64,000 nt of DNA from Bacillota bacterium (GCA_023434365.1 JAEYSV010000019.1:124001-188000); one strand, 5' to 3'. Shown: positions 25,113 to 34,808, numbered from the stretch's first letter. Numbers and translations are program-made. Notes: generated by a model from the sequence alone, not told the origin.

Positions 25113-26852
25113 GTGGCGGAAAAGGTTATCATGCTTGGTAATGAGGCGATTGCGAGGGGGGCTTATGAGGCGGGAGTTAAGGTTTCTGCGGCTTATCCAG
25201 GAACTCCGAGTACAGAAATTAGTGAGAATATTGTAAAGTATAAGGAGATTTATTCGGAGTGGTCACCGAATGAAAAGGTTGCAATGGAGGTTGCAATTGG
25301 TGCTTCGATGAGTGGAGTCAGAGCAATGGCTTCGATGAAGCATGTTGGTTTGAATGTGGCAGCGGATCCTCTTTTTACGGTGTCTTATATTGGTGCCAAT
25401 GGGGGCCTTGTGGTGGTTGTTGCGGATGATCCAGGCTTATACAGTTCCCAAAATGAACAGGATACCCGTTTGATTGGGCGTGCAGCGAATGTTCCGGTGA
25501 TTGAACCATCGACAAGTCAGGAAGCAAAGGATTTTATGAAGTTTGCTTATCATATGAGTGAGACGTATGATACTCCGGTTATAGTAAGGCTTACTACTAG
25601 GCTTAGTCATTCTCAGGGTATGGTTACGTTAGAGGAACGCGAAGAAGTAGAGGATAAGGCATACGAGCGGAATTTTGCGAAGAATGTTATGATGCCGGGC
25701 AATGCTAAAGTGAGACATCTCTTTGTCGAAGAGAGAAATAATCGTTTGATTGCGGACGGTACTCATTTTCCTATTAATAAAGTTGAGATGAATGATACGA
25801 AGATAGGAATCATTACTTCGGGTATTCCATATCAATATGTAAAAGAAGTATTACCAAATGCTTCAATACTCAAATTGGGAATTGTTAATCCGCTACCTAA
25901 AAAATTGATTGAAGAGTTTGCGTCAAAGGTAGAAACATTATACATAGTTGAGGAATTAGAACCATTTATTGAAGAACAGGTAAAAAGCTGGGGCATTCAG
26001 GCTGTCGGGAAAGAGATATTTACGATACAGGGTGAATACAGTGCCAATCTGTTACGTAAAGCAATCTTAAAGGAGACGCTTGCGATTACACCAGCCGCAC
26101 AGGTTCCAAACCGTCCACCGATTTTATGCCCAGGATGTCCTCACCGCAGCGTTTACTCGGTTCTTAACAAATTAAAAATTCATGGTGCCGGTGATATTGG
26201 TTGTTATACGTTAGGTGCCGTTGCGCCGCTTAGTGTGGTTGATACTACTGTCTGTATGGGAGCTAGTATTAGTACACTTCATGGAATGGAGAAGGCAAAA
26301 GGAAAGGATTATATTAAAAACTGGGTTGCTGTGATTGGTGATTCCACCTTCCTTCATACAGGGATTAATTCCTTGATGAATATGGTGTATAACAAGTCTA
26401 CAGGTACTGTATTAATCCTTGATAATTCCACTACGGGTATGACTGGGCATCAGGATCATGCTGCAACTGGAAAAACATTGATGGGTGAATCAACGTATCC
26501 TATTAATCTAAAAGCAATGTGTGAAGCGATGGGTATACATCATGTTATTGAAGTGAATGCTTTTGATACTAGCACATTAGAGAAAGTACTCAAAGAAGAA
26601 ACTAACCGTGAAGAGGTCAGCGTCATTATAACGAAATCTCCTTGCGTTCTTTTAAGTAAAGCACCGGTTAAGACACAATATGTGATTAATAAGGACCGTT
26701 GTAAGAAATGCGGAATGTGTCTAAAACCTGGGTGTCCTGCTATTACTAAGCTTGCCGATGGTTTTACTAAAATTAACGAAACGATGTGTACGGGCTGTAG
26801 TTTATGTAGTACTTTATGTAAATTTGGCGCCATTGACAAAGTTGAGCGATAG
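25113..26852 (+). CDS. iorA: Indolepyruvate ferredoxin oxidoreductase, alpha subunit
   Basis: IorA, with IorB, oxidatively decarboxylates arylpyruvates to arylacetyl-CoA and passes electrons to ferredoxin; it can also run backwards. The 579-residue protein has the N-terminal pyruvate-oxidoreductase-like domain (GNEAIARGAYEAGVK), a TPP-binding domain (CPGCPHRS, GDIGCYTLG, GDSTFLHTGINSL) and two C-terminal 4Fe-4S motifs (CKKCGMCLKPGCP and CTGCSLCSTLC). GTG at 25113 is chosen because AAAGGTGG lies eight bases upstream; GTG 25101 overlaps that site. iorB follows after 12 bases. Confidence 0.94.
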   Translation: MAEKVIMLGNEAIARGAYEAGVKVSAAYPGTPSTEISENIVKYKEIYSEWSPNEKVAMEVAIGASMSGVRAMASMKHVGLNVAADPLFTVSYIGANGGLVVVVADDPGLYSSQNEQDTRLIGRAANVPVIEPSTSQEAKDFMKFAYHMSETYDTPVIVRLTTRLSHSQGMVTLEEREEVEDKAYERNFAKNVMMPGNAKVRHLFVEERNNRLIADGTHFPINKVEMNDTKIGIITSGIPYQYVKEVLPNASILKLGIVNPLPKKLIEEFASKVETLYIVEELEPFIEEQVKSWGIQAVGKEIFTIQGEYSANLLRKAILKETLAITPAAQVPNRPPILCPGCPHRSVYSVLNKLKIHGAGDIGCYTLGAVAPLSVVDTTVCMGASISTLHGMEKAKGKDYIKNWVAVIGDSTFLHTGINSLMNMVYNKSTGTVLILDNSTTGMTGHQDHAATGKTLMGESTYPINLKAMCEAMGIHHVIEVNAFDTSTLEKVLKEETNREEVSVIITKSPCVLLSKAPVKTQYVINKDRCKKCGMCLKPGCPAITKLADGFTKINETMCTGCSLCSTLCKFGAIDKVER

Positions 26853-26864
26853 GAGGAGACGTTT

Positions 26865-27440
26865 ATGACAAAGAATATTATGATTGTTGGTGTTGGGGGA
26901 CAGGGTACCTTATTAACTAGTAGAATTCTTGGTGGCATCACGATTCATGAGGGTTATGATGTTAAGTTATCAGAAGTGCATGGGATGGCACAGCGTGGTG
27001 GTAGTGTTGTTACGTTTGTTCGTTATGGAGATGAGGTATATGAGCCAATTGTCGAAGAGGGTACTGCGGATGTATTGATTGCTTTTGAACGACTGGAAGC
27101 ACTTCGGTATGCGCATTTTCTGAAAAAAGATGGTGTGCTGATTGTCAATGACCAGCGTATTGATCCGATGCCTGTTGTAATTGGTGCTGCAACTTATCCA
27201 GAGAACATCATAGAGAAGCTGACCCAAACCTATAAAGTTTACAGTGTGGATGCGATGTCTGAGGCTAAAAAACTTGGCAATACTCGCGTATTTAACATTA
27301 TTGTACTTGGTATAGCGGCTCAACATATGGACTTTAGCTATGATACGTGGATTAAAGTGATTGAAACTACTGTACCACCTAAGACGATTGAAATAAATAA
27401 AAAAGCGTTTGATACCGGATACCATTTACATTCAAAATAA
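26865..27440 (+). CDS. iorB: Indolepyruvate ferredoxin oxidoreductase, beta subunit
   Basis: This 191-residue subunit supplies the gamma-type domain of the 2-oxoacid:ferredoxin oxidoreductase. It shows GVGGQGTLLTSRIL at the N-terminus and EVHGMAQRGGSV, both typical of this domain. The start ATG follows AGGAGGAGA. It lies 12 bases after iorA and 13 before the ACT-domain gene, so all three are surely co-transcribed. Confidence 0.94.
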   Translation: MTKNIMIVGVGGQGTLLTSRILGGITIHEGYDVKLSEVHGMAQRGGSVVTFVRYGDEVYEPIVEEGTADVLIAFERLEALRYAHFLKKDGVLIVNDQRIDPMPVVIGAATYPENIIEKLTQTYKVYSVDAMSEAKKLGNTRVFNIIVLGIAAQHMDFSYDTWIKVIETTVPPKTIEINKKAFDTGYHLHSK

Positions 27441-27453
27441 TGGAGGTGTAATT

Positions 27454-27879
27454 ATGATTAAGCAATTATCTATCTTTGTTGAAAATGAAGTGGGAAGTCT
27501 TAAAAGAATCACTGGAGTATTAAAAGAAAATGACATAAATATTCGTGCAGTAAGTGCTTTTGATTCACCAGACTACGGAATTATGAGAGTTGTAGTGGAT
27601 AATCCAGGCAAGGCAAAACAGATTTTAACAGAACAAGGATTTGCCGTGACGATTACCCAGGTGCTTGCGGTTGAATTAAATGATGAGCCTGGTGCGCTCG
27701 ACGATCTACTAAACATTTTGGCTGAGGCGAATCTGAATCTAAAATATATCTATTCTTTTGTAATACGAACAGATAATGCCCCATTAATGGTATTTAATAT
27801 AGATAATATGGCTAAGGCTGCTGAGATCTTAAGAGCACATGGACTAAAAGTAGTAGGAGAGGCCGAATTACATTCCTAA
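27454..27879 (+). CDS. Tandem ACT-domain protein, first copy
   Basis: The 142-residue protein is made of two ACT domains (about 1-68 and 69-140). The first begins IKQLSIFVENEVGSLKRITGVL and the second VLAVELNDEPGALDDLLNIL, each with the Gly at the ligand-binding turn. Stand-alone double ACT proteins of this kind typically bind amino acids and often accompany PaaK and IOR genes. A sensor of aromatic amino acids is a reasonable inference. ATG at 27454 follows GGAGGTG; the start 45 bases upstream would overlap iorB. Confidence 0.85.
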   Translation: MIKQLSIFVENEVGSLKRITGVLKENDINIRAVSAFDSPDYGIMRVVVDNPGKAKQILTEQGFAVTITQVLAVELNDEPGALDDLLNILAEANLNLKYIYSFVIRTDNAPLMVFNIDNMAKAAEILRAHGLKVVGEAELHS

Positions 27880-27925
27880 TGCGATCACCTAAGTGATAAA
27901 TATTTATGTTTGGAGGATTTTTTTG

Positions 27926-29224
27926 ATGATATGGAACGAAACAAAAGAGTGCATGAGTCGTGATCAAATGCAAACTCTTCAAAGCGCTAGATTACGTAAA
28001 ACTGTTAGCAGAGTATATCATAATGTAGAGTTTTATCGTAAAAAAATGCAGGCAATGGGAATTGAACCTGGCGATATTAATGGAATCGAAGATATTACCA
28101 AACTCCCATATACTACAAAAGATGACTTAAGACAGAATTATCCATTTGGCTTATTCGCTGTACCACAATCGGAGGTAGTTCGCGTGCATGCTTCCTCCGG
28201 TACGACAGGGAAAGCTACGGTTGTTGGTTACTCAAGAAAAGATATCGAAATCTGGCAGGAATGTGTTGCGAGAGTGCTTGCAATGGCTGGAATTGGGGCA
28301 CATGATAAAATTCAAGTGTCTTACGGGTATGGACTTTTTACTGGCGGACTAGGATTACACTATGGTGCTGAGAATCTTGGGGCAACGGTAATTCCTATGT
28401 CATCAGGTAACACACAGAAGCAGATAACGATGATGCAGGACTTTGGTTGCACTGCAATTGCCTGTACACCTTCGTATTTGTTACATATTGCTGAGACTTT
28501 AGAAGAAGCAGGAGCCATCGACAACATCAATTTAAAGTGTGCAATTCTTGGCGCTGAGCCTTGGACGGATAATATGAGAAAGCAAATTGAAGAAAAATTG
28601 CGGATTAAAGCGTTTGATATTTATGGATTAAGTGAGATAATGGGACCTGGAGTTGCAGCTGACTGCGAGTACCATAAAGGCTTACATATCTATGAAGATC
28701 ATTTCTTCCCAGAAATAATTAATCCTGATACGTTAGAACCAGTAGCGGAAGGAGAACTAGGGGAATTAGTATTCACTACCATTACGAAGGAAGCACTTCC
28801 GTTATTTCGTTATCGTACCAAAGACCTTACTAGCATTACGTATGATAAGTGCGAATGTGGTAGAACCCTGCCTCGTATCAGTCGTTTTAAGGGGCGTTCT
28901 GATGATATGTTAATCATTCGTGGAGTAAATGTCTTCCCTTCCCAGGTAGAATCTGCATTACTTGAGATTGGAGAAACTAGTCCACATTATATGTTAATTG
29001 TAGACCGTGTCAATAACCTGGATACACTTGAAGTGTTAGTAGAGGTTGAAGAGAGATTCTTCTCCGATGAAATCAGAGAACTTGAGAAACTAACGAATAA
29101 AATTGCTCATGTGCTACATAGTGCTTTGGGGATTGCGGCAAAAGTTAAGCTAGTTGAGCCGAAAACGATTGTACGCAGTGAAGGTAAGGCAAAACGAGTA
29201 ATTGACAAGCGTAAATTAATCTAG
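27926..29224 (+). CDS. paaK: Phenylacetate-CoA ligase, second copy
   Basis: This 432-residue paralogue of the ligase at 23.6 kb has the same motifs: HASSGTTGKAT (about 88-98), YGLSEIMGPGVAADC, RTKD and KGRSDDMLIIRGVNVFPSQVE. The two differ throughout, so this is an old duplication, perhaps with different aryl or acyl substrates. ATG at 27926 follows TTTGGAGGA by eight bases. It is sandwiched between two ACT genes in the same operon. Confidence 0.92.
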   Translation: MIWNETKECMSRDQMQTLQSARLRKTVSRVYHNVEFYRKKMQAMGIEPGDINGIEDITKLPYTTKDDLRQNYPFGLFAVPQSEVVRVHASSGTTGKATVVGYSRKDIEIWQECVARVLAMAGIGAHDKIQVSYGYGLFTGGLGLHYGAENLGATVIPMSSGNTQKQITMMQDFGCTAIACTPSYLLHIAETLEEAGAIDNINLKCAILGAEPWTDNMRKQIEEKLRIKAFDIYGLSEIMGPGVAADCEYHKGLHIYEDHFFPEIINPDTLEPVAEGELGELVFTTITKEALPLFRYRTKDLTSITYDKCECGRTLPRISRFKGRSDDMLIIRGVNVFPSQVESALLEIGETSPHYMLIVDRVNNLDTLEVLVEVEERFFSDEIRELEKLTNKIAHVLHSALGIAAKVKLVEPKTIVRSEGKAKRVIDKRKLI

Positions 29225-29237
29225 CAGGAGGGATGTT

Positions 29238-29669
29238 ATGTTTATTCAACAATTATCTGTCTTTTTGGAAAACAGGGAAGGTCGATTAGAAGAAGTGACG
29301 GAGACGGTAAGTAATATTGGGGTCAATATTGTTTCCTTTAGTTTGGCAGATACCTCGGAATACGGGATGCTTCGCATGATTGTATCTGATCCTGTGAAAG
29401 CAAAGGCAGCTCTAAAAGAAGCTGGCTTTTCGGCAATGCTAACTGATGTTATTGCAATCAAACTTCCAAGTAAGGTCGGTATGCTACATGAATTGTTAAA
29501 AACACTGAGCAACGAAGATATTAATCTTGAATATATGTATACATTAGCTACTGGAGAGAATGCCTCTATTGTGTTAAAGGTTTCCGATACTAAGAAAGGA
29601 ATTCACGCTTTACAAGCTTGCGGGTTTGCATTTTTTGACAAGGAAGCAGCTTATGCAATAAATCAATAA
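29238..29669 (+). CDS. Tandem ACT-domain protein, second copy
   Basis: The 143-residue protein repeats the architecture of the 27.5-kb ACT protein: domain one starts IQQLSVFLENREGRLEEVTETV and domain two VIAIKLPSKVGMLHELLKTL. Each ligase in the cluster is therefore followed or preceded by an ACT protein. ATG at 29238 follows GGAGGG, 13 bases after paaK. Function is inferred from the domain and the neighbours only. Confidence 0.85.
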   Translation: MFIQQLSVFLENREGRLEEVTETVSNIGVNIVSFSLADTSEYGMLRMIVSDPVKAKAALKEAGFSAMLTDVIAIKLPSKVGMLHELLKTLSNEDINLEYMYTLATGENASIVLKVSDTKKGIHALQACGFAFFDKEAAYAINQ

Positions 29670-29804
29670 TGAACTATAGTATTTTTTTAAGATTTTATGG
29701 ATTTACCTCTTAACTTTTTAAGTTTTTTTGTCGAATAATCATTATAAGAATAGTACTCTTTATTGTGCTTAAATTTGTCTCAATCAAAAGATAAGGAGAT
29801 TATA

Positions 29805-31721
29805 ATGAAATCACAAAAACTTAATATTGCAGCGCTAATTGCTGCAATAGATTCAGAAGCACAATCTGATATCTTAGATGGCATTTATGATTATGCCAAG
29901 GAGCATAATTGTAATGTCTCTGCGTTTATTAGCTTCTCCAATACAGATAGTAATCAGAAGCATAATATAGGGGAATCTGCGATATACGAATTACCGGACT
30001 TTCAGATGTATGATGGTGTTATTGCTTCTTTAAACACAATTGCACATCCCGAAACAAGATATAAACTTGTTGAGAAGCTTTCTGCCCTTGATAAGCCGGT
30101 TGTTAGTGTAGATTATCCTATGGATAGTGCCTACAATTTTGTCTCTGATAATTATTATTCCATGGTTGAACTAATTGAGCATTTTATTCTCCACCATAAG
30201 TTTACCAGACTGAACTTTATTACTGGTCCTAGTACGAATACCGAAAGTAACATGCGCTTAAAGGCATATCGTGATACTTTGGAAAAGCATGGCATTGCGT
30301 ATGAGGAACAGCGAATTTTCTATGGGAATTTTTATATCTTTGATGGGAGACTGGCTATTGAGCAATTTAAGAAAGCAACTGTAGAATTCCCTGAAGTAAT
30401 CATTTGTTCCAATGATATCGCGGCACTAAGTGTATGTTCAGAATTAAAACAGCTAGGTTACCTTGTGCCTCAGGATATCTGTGTCAGTGGATATGATTAT
30501 ATTTATGAAGGGCGTAATAATTATCCAAGTCTTACAACGATCAAAAGAAATTATTATGCAATGGGGCAGTCTGCTTGTAAAAAAGTACTAGCTGCATTAC
30601 GTGGGGAAACCGTTGTGAAAGATGAAACGATAAGTACTGAGTTGATTCTTGGGGAGAGTTGTGGATGCAAATGCGTAACAATGGACGGTCTCAATGAGTT
30701 TCGTAAGATCAATAGTGACAGTTATATTCAAGACCGAATCATACTAGGTGATATGCTTGATTTAACAGCTGAGTTTAACGAATGCGACAATCTAAATGTT
30801 TTTTTAAGTACTATGAAAAAATATATCTTACGTATCGAAACGAAAGAATTCTATTTCTGCCTTAATACAGATATGTTTATTGAGGATGGAGATAGTCATA
30901 ATTTGGAACTTTTGATGAATAGTGAAGCAGTAAATGGGATTCCTTATACGGATTTGATTCAAGTACCGATTGCGTATAAGAATGGCCAGTTTTATGACTA
31001 TTTAGATTATCCAAAACAACAGGTTTTTCCAGACTTGAATACTCCGCTGGACGAACCGCACCTTTATATCTTTATGCCGGTTCATTATCGTAACCGAACT
31101 TTTGGATATATGATATTTGTAGATAGTCATTTTCCTTGTATTAATCCACTGTTCATTAACTGGGTGATTAATATCGGTAACAGTCTGGAAAGTGTAAGAA
31201 AACAGATTTTATTGCGTGCTGCAGTGAATCGACTTGATAATATGTATGTGCGTGATCCATTAACTTTAATATACAACCGGTTTGGACTAGAGAGATTTTA
31301 TCAACTACTAAAAGAAAACTGTCTGATAGATAAACAAAAAATAGGTGTTCTGTTTATTGATATGGATCACATGAAATATATCAATGACGATTTTGGTCAT
31401 AAAGCGGGTGACATGGCAATATGTGCCGTAGCAAATGTGCTAAGGGAGATCGGAGAGGGAAAATTCATTACAAGTCGTTATGGCGGTGATGAGTTCGTTG
31501 TCCTTGGTGCAATAGACTCAAAACAGCAAATCCACGATTTTGGAAGCGAACTGATTTCACGCTTGTCTGATTACAATAAAACGAAAAAGTTTCCTTTCCA
31601 TTTGTCTGTTACTTTTGGTTATTCTGTCATTGCAGTCACTAAAGATACTCAGTTAGAGGAGTGTATCCAAAGTGCTGATACGATGATGTATGTGAACAAG
31701 CAACACAGAAGCAAATCATAA
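29805..31721 (+). CDS. Diguanylate cyclase with LacI-type ligand-binding domain
   Basis: Residues 1 to about 290 resemble the sugar-binding domain of LacI-family regulators (ending SLTTIKRNYYAMGQSACKKVL and a GESCGC motif), with no DNA-binding helix and no signal peptide. A middle region (about 300-460) has GAF-like character. The C-terminus is a GGDEF domain with RYGGDEFVVLG (GGDEF at 560-564) and an IDMDHMKYINDDFGHKAGD half-site, so c-di-GMP synthesis is expected. No RxxD inhibitory site is present before GGDEF. The protein appears cytosolic. ATG at 29805 follows AAGGAG. The ligand is unknown. Confidence 0.88.
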   Translation: MKSQKLNIAALIAAIDSEAQSDILDGIYDYAKEHNCNVSAFISFSNTDSNQKHNIGESAIYELPDFQMYDGVIASLNTIAHPETRYKLVEKLSALDKPVVSVDYPMDSAYNFVSDNYYSMVELIEHFILHHKFTRLNFITGPSTNTESNMRLKAYRDTLEKHGIAYEEQRIFYGNFYIFDGRLAIEQFKKATVEFPEVIICSNDIAALSVCSELKQLGYLVPQDICVSGYDYIYEGRNNYPSLTTIKRNYYAMGQSACKKVLAALRGETVVKDETISTELILGESCGCKCVTMDGLNEFRKINSDSYIQDRIILGDMLDLTAEFNECDNLNVFLSTMKKYILRIETKEFYFCLNTDMFIEDGDSHNLELLMNSEAVNGIPYTDLIQVPIAYKNGQFYDYLDYPKQQVFPDLNTPLDEPHLYIFMPVHYRNRTFGYMIFVDSHFPCINPLFINWVINIGNSLESVRKQILLRAAVNRLDNMYVRDPLTLIYNRFGLERFYQLLKENCLIDKQKIGVLFIDMDHMKYINDDFGHKAGDMAICAVANVLREIGEGKFITSRYGGDEFVVLGAIDSKQQIHDFGSELISRLSDYNKTKKFPFHLSVTFGYSVIAVTKDTQLEECIQSADTMMYVNKQHRSKS

Positions 31722-31783
31722 TCACATTAATAAAAAAGAGGTGACCGTAACAATACGGTTGCCTCTTTTTTATTAATGTGATT
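31720..31783. terminator. Long bidirectional terminator hairpin
   Basis: A 30-base arm (31720-31749) pairs with 31754-31783 almost perfectly, with AAAAAAGAGG/CCTCTTTTTT near the middle. It serves the converging diguanylate cyclase and exchanger genes. Confidence 0.92.
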
Positions 31784-31789
31784 CATCTA

Positions 31790-32752
31790 CTATATTGGTG
31801 CATTCATAGTTGTGATAAATAGTTGTACAAAATATACGGCATATGCAACAAGCATTAAGAACCCGCTTATTCTGCTTACTTTTAGTTTTGGTAATACGAA
31901 TAGGAATAATAACACCGCAGAAGCCACTGCAATCAGCGTGTCAAATAGAAAACCAGATGCGAATTCTACTGGTTGAATTAAACATGTAGTACCTATTACG
32001 AACAGGATATTAAATAAATTACTTCCAATAATATTTCCAATAGCGATATCATCTTTGCCCTTTAAGGCCGCAGTGATACAAGTGATTAATTCTGGTAAAC
32101 TTGTCCCAAATGCTACAATTGTTAGACCAATAAAACGTTCATCCATACCAAATATTTCAGCAATGCCAGTTGCCCCATCAATCGTTAATCGACTTCCAAG
32201 TACAATCGCTACCAAACCACCTACAGTAATGAACAGTAATTTAAGAAGTGTATCATTTTCATCAGCTTCTTCAATTTCATCAATCACTGCTTCACCTTTT
32301 TTGGAAAGCCAGAACAGATAGGAAAAGAAGATTAAAAACAATCCCCAAAGAATTAGTCCATCCACTATACTGAGTATACCGTCCGCTTTTCCTAGTAATA
32401 GTAAAATAGTAGTCACGAAAATTACATAAGGAAGTTCGAAGCGTAATGTGTTTTTTTGAATTTTCAATGGGAGAATGATAGAGGTAATCCCTATAATTAA
32501 AAGGATATTCATTATATTACTTCCCACTACATTGCCAATGGCAATGCCAGCATTACCTTGTAGCGCCGACGTAATACTGATTGCTGCTTCTGGTGCACTT
32601 GTCCCAAATGCAACAATCGTTAATCCAATGACAATTTGGGGGATGTGATAACGATCGGCAATTTTAGAAGCACCTTCAACAAAATAATCTGCACCTTTAA
32701 TCAAGAGTACGAACCCTACCATAAGTAATGCTAAGTTAATTAAAATAGTCAT
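31790..32752 (-). CDS. Calcium/sodium antiporter, YrbG type
   Basis: This 320-residue CaCA-family membrane protein exchanges Na+ (or K+) for Ca2+. It has about ten membrane segments and the two inverted alpha-repeats: IVIGLTIVAFGTSAPEAAIS with GNVVGSN, and FIGLTIVAFGTSLPELITC with GNIIGSNLFN. The acidic loop between halves (EIEEADENDT) is short. The start ATG lies behind an AAAGGTGG site on the minus strand. It is a single gene, converging on the diguanylate cyclase. Confidence 0.92.
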   Translation of the reverse strand: MTILINLALLMVGFVLLIKGADYFVEGASKIADRYHIPQIVIGLTIVAFGTSAPEAAISITSALQGNAGIAIGNVVGSNIMNILLIIGITSIILPLKIQKNTLRFELPYVIFVTTILLLLGKADGILSIVDGLILWGLFLIFFSYLFWLSKKGEAVIDEIEEADENDTLLKLLFITVGGLVAIVLGSRLTIDGATGIAEIFGMDERFIGLTIVAFGTSLPELITCITAALKGKDDIAIGNIIGSNLFNILFVIGTTCLIQPVEFASGFLFDTLIAVASAVLLFLFVLPKLKVSRISGFLMLVAYAVYFVQLFITTMNAPI

Positions 32753-32879
32753 ATTATGCCACCTTTTTTACGTATAGTTAAGATTATCCCATTAATAATT
32801 GGCCATGTCAACAGATTCTTGTGAATGACATGGCCACGAAACCATATATTATTATAAGAACTTGTTTGGGGGTAGTGCA

Positions 32880-33440
32880 ATGTCAACTCAGAGACTTCTT
32901 GTTTATTTTGTGCGAATCACTTATTACATAGCATTAGTAGCATTACTATCCAATTTGATTCTTCAACAGACAAGGTTTTATTATTACCGGCCATTTTTTG
33001 TTCCGTTTTCAATTCGTCTTAATCATCAAAGTGTCGTGTTACCGGTCGGTGATACTGTCAAATTATCTGTCTTTGGCATCAATAAACGGGTTAGTTATTC
33101 TTCAACTGATTTTAAGGTAGCTTACGTGTTATTTAACGGTAAAGTATTTGCTATACGAGTTGGAAAAGCTGTAATAAATGCCAATGTGGATGGGGAAAAA
33201 GTCCAGTGCTTAATTACGGTTGTTGATATTAATAGAGAAAAATTGTCGCTAAAACTAAAGGAAACCTACAAGTTAAAGATTGAAGGGACGAATTCTACAG
33301 TATCGTGGAGCAGTACCGATACTTCGGTAGTCAAGGTAGATGAGCGGGGAAACGTAATTGCTGTAGGAACTGGAAGTGCTACGGTAACTGGTAAAGTGGA
33401 GGGGGCCAAATTATCCTGTAGAATCAAGGTTTCGAAGTAG
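32880..33440 (+). CDS. Membrane-anchored protein with two Ig-like (BIG2) repeats
   Basis: The 186-residue protein has an N-terminal membrane segment (about 8-24) that could be an uncleaved anchor or signal. Two Ig-like BIG2-type repeats follow: VSYSSTDFKVAYV...GKAVINANVDG and VSWSSTDTSVVKVDERGNVIAVGTGSATVTG. BIG2 repeats are common in clostridial surface proteins, but this one has no wall anchor or partner domain. ATG at 32880 follows TTGGGGGT. Function unknown; it precedes a DD-carboxypeptidase. Confidence 0.8.
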   Translation: MSTQRLLVYFVRITYYIALVALLSNLILQQTRFYYYRPFFVPFSIRLNHQSVVLPVGDTVKLSVFGINKRVSYSSTDFKVAYVLFNGKVFAIRVGKAVINANVDGEKVQCLITVVDINREKLSLKLKETYKLKIEGTNSTVSWSSTDTSVVKVDERGNVIAVGTGSATVTGKVEGAKLSCRIKVSK

Positions 33441-33539
33441 AGACAAAACATAATGAATTCGAAAAAGAAGTAAAAGATATGGCATATTTTTCAGGGTACT
33501 AGCTTAAAATGTAATAACAGTGAACAAATGGAGCAGACC

Positions 33540-34799
33540 ATGAAAAAAACAATTTTTTCTGTGATTGCATTGGTGTTGTGTTTCGTTTTATGCTCACCTT
33601 CGAATAGTTACCTAATTAACGCTGGTGGTGGAGAGGAAGATGAGACAGGATTACAAGAAACAGATGCTGGAACGAACGAGGATGCAATAGAAACCGTAAA
33701 TACGAATACACTGGTGATTGAAGCAAAATCAGCAGTGTTAATTGAAGGTTCTACCGGGAAAATACTTTTTGAAAAGGAGAAGGATTTACAGATGGAACCG
33801 GCTAGTATTACTAAAATCATGACGTTATTATTGATTTTTGAAGCTCTAGACGAAGGAAAGATTAAACTTACAGATACCGTAAGTGTTAGTGAGCATGCTG
33901 CAAGTATGGGTGGTAGTCAGGTATATCTTGAGCCATATGAAACGCAAAACGTAGATACGATGATCAAATGCATCAGTATTGCCAGCGCGAATGATGCATC
34001 GGTGGCTATGGCAGAGTTTTTGGCAGGATCAGAAACTGAATTTGTGGCTAGAATGAATGCGCGTGCCAAAGAGCTTGGCATGATGAATACTAATTTTGAA
34101 AACTGCTGCGGATTAGACGATACAACAGTAAACCACGTGTCCACATCATACGATGTTGCATTAATGTCACGTGAATTGATAACAAAGCATCCGGAGGTTC
34201 AAAAATATACGACGACCTGGATGGATAGTTTTGTTCATGTCACAAAAAAAGGAGAAAGTGAGTTTGGATTAACGAATACGAATAAACTGGTTCGCACTTA
34301 TAATGGAATTACAGGGTTAAAGACTGGTTCGACAAGCAAAGCCAAATACTGCGTAAGCGCAACGGCAAAACGTGGTGACATGGACTTAATCGCCGTCATT
34401 ATGTGCGCTCCACAACCGGTAGTAAGGTTCCAGGATGCAGCAAAACTACTTGATTACGGGTTTGCTACCGTTAAACTTTATAAAGATGATAATAAAGATC
34501 TGGTAATTGAGCCTGTTCATGTTAAAGGTGGTGTTGTTGATACCGTGGATGGTAGTGTCAATGACATATTCTCGTATGTTTGTTTTGATGGCCAATCACC
34601 AGAGGATATTAGTAAAGAAATCCTGCTTTATGAAGAAGTGCCAGCACCTATTGCTGTTGGCGATGCGATTGGTGAAATTACTTATAAACTGGATGGAGAG
34701 GTTATCGGTAAAATACCAATTTGTGCAAAAGAGGATATTCGGGAGATGAATTATGCCGATGCATTATTTAAGATGTTTGACAAGTTCTTTATAGATTAA
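33540..34799 (+). CDS. D-alanyl-D-alanine carboxypeptidase (DacF-like)
   Basis: This low-molecular-weight penicillin-binding protein trims D-Ala from peptidoglycan stem peptides outside the membrane. The 419-residue product has a signal peptide (residues 1-23), an acidic linker (31-60), and the serine triad motifs S89-ITK92, S149-AN and K261-TG, followed by the C-terminal beta domain of the DacF/PBP5 family. ATG at 33540 has GGAG six bases upstream; the ATG four codons before is part of that site. A second, different carboxypeptidase lies at 44.4 kb. Spore-cortex or vegetative roles are both possible. Confidence 0.93.
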   Translation: MKKTIFSVIALVLCFVLCSPSNSYLINAGGGEEDETGLQETDAGTNEDAIETVNTNTLVIEAKSAVLIEGSTGKILFEKEKDLQMEPASITKIMTLLLIFEALDEGKIKLTDTVSVSEHAASMGGSQVYLEPYETQNVDTMIKCISIASANDASVAMAEFLAGSETEFVARMNARAKELGMMNTNFENCCGLDDTTVNHVSTSYDVALMSRELITKHPEVQKYTTTWMDSFVHVTKKGESEFGLTNTNKLVRTYNGITGLKTGSTSKAKYCVSATAKRGDMDLIAVIMCAPQPVVRFQDAAKLLDYGFATVKLYKDDNKDLVIEPVHVKGGVVDTVDGSVNDIFSYVCFDGQSPEDISKEILLYEEVPAPIAVGDAIGEITYKLDGEVIGKIPICAKEDIREMNYADALFKMFDKFFID

Positions 34800-34808
34800 T
34801 AACTACAT

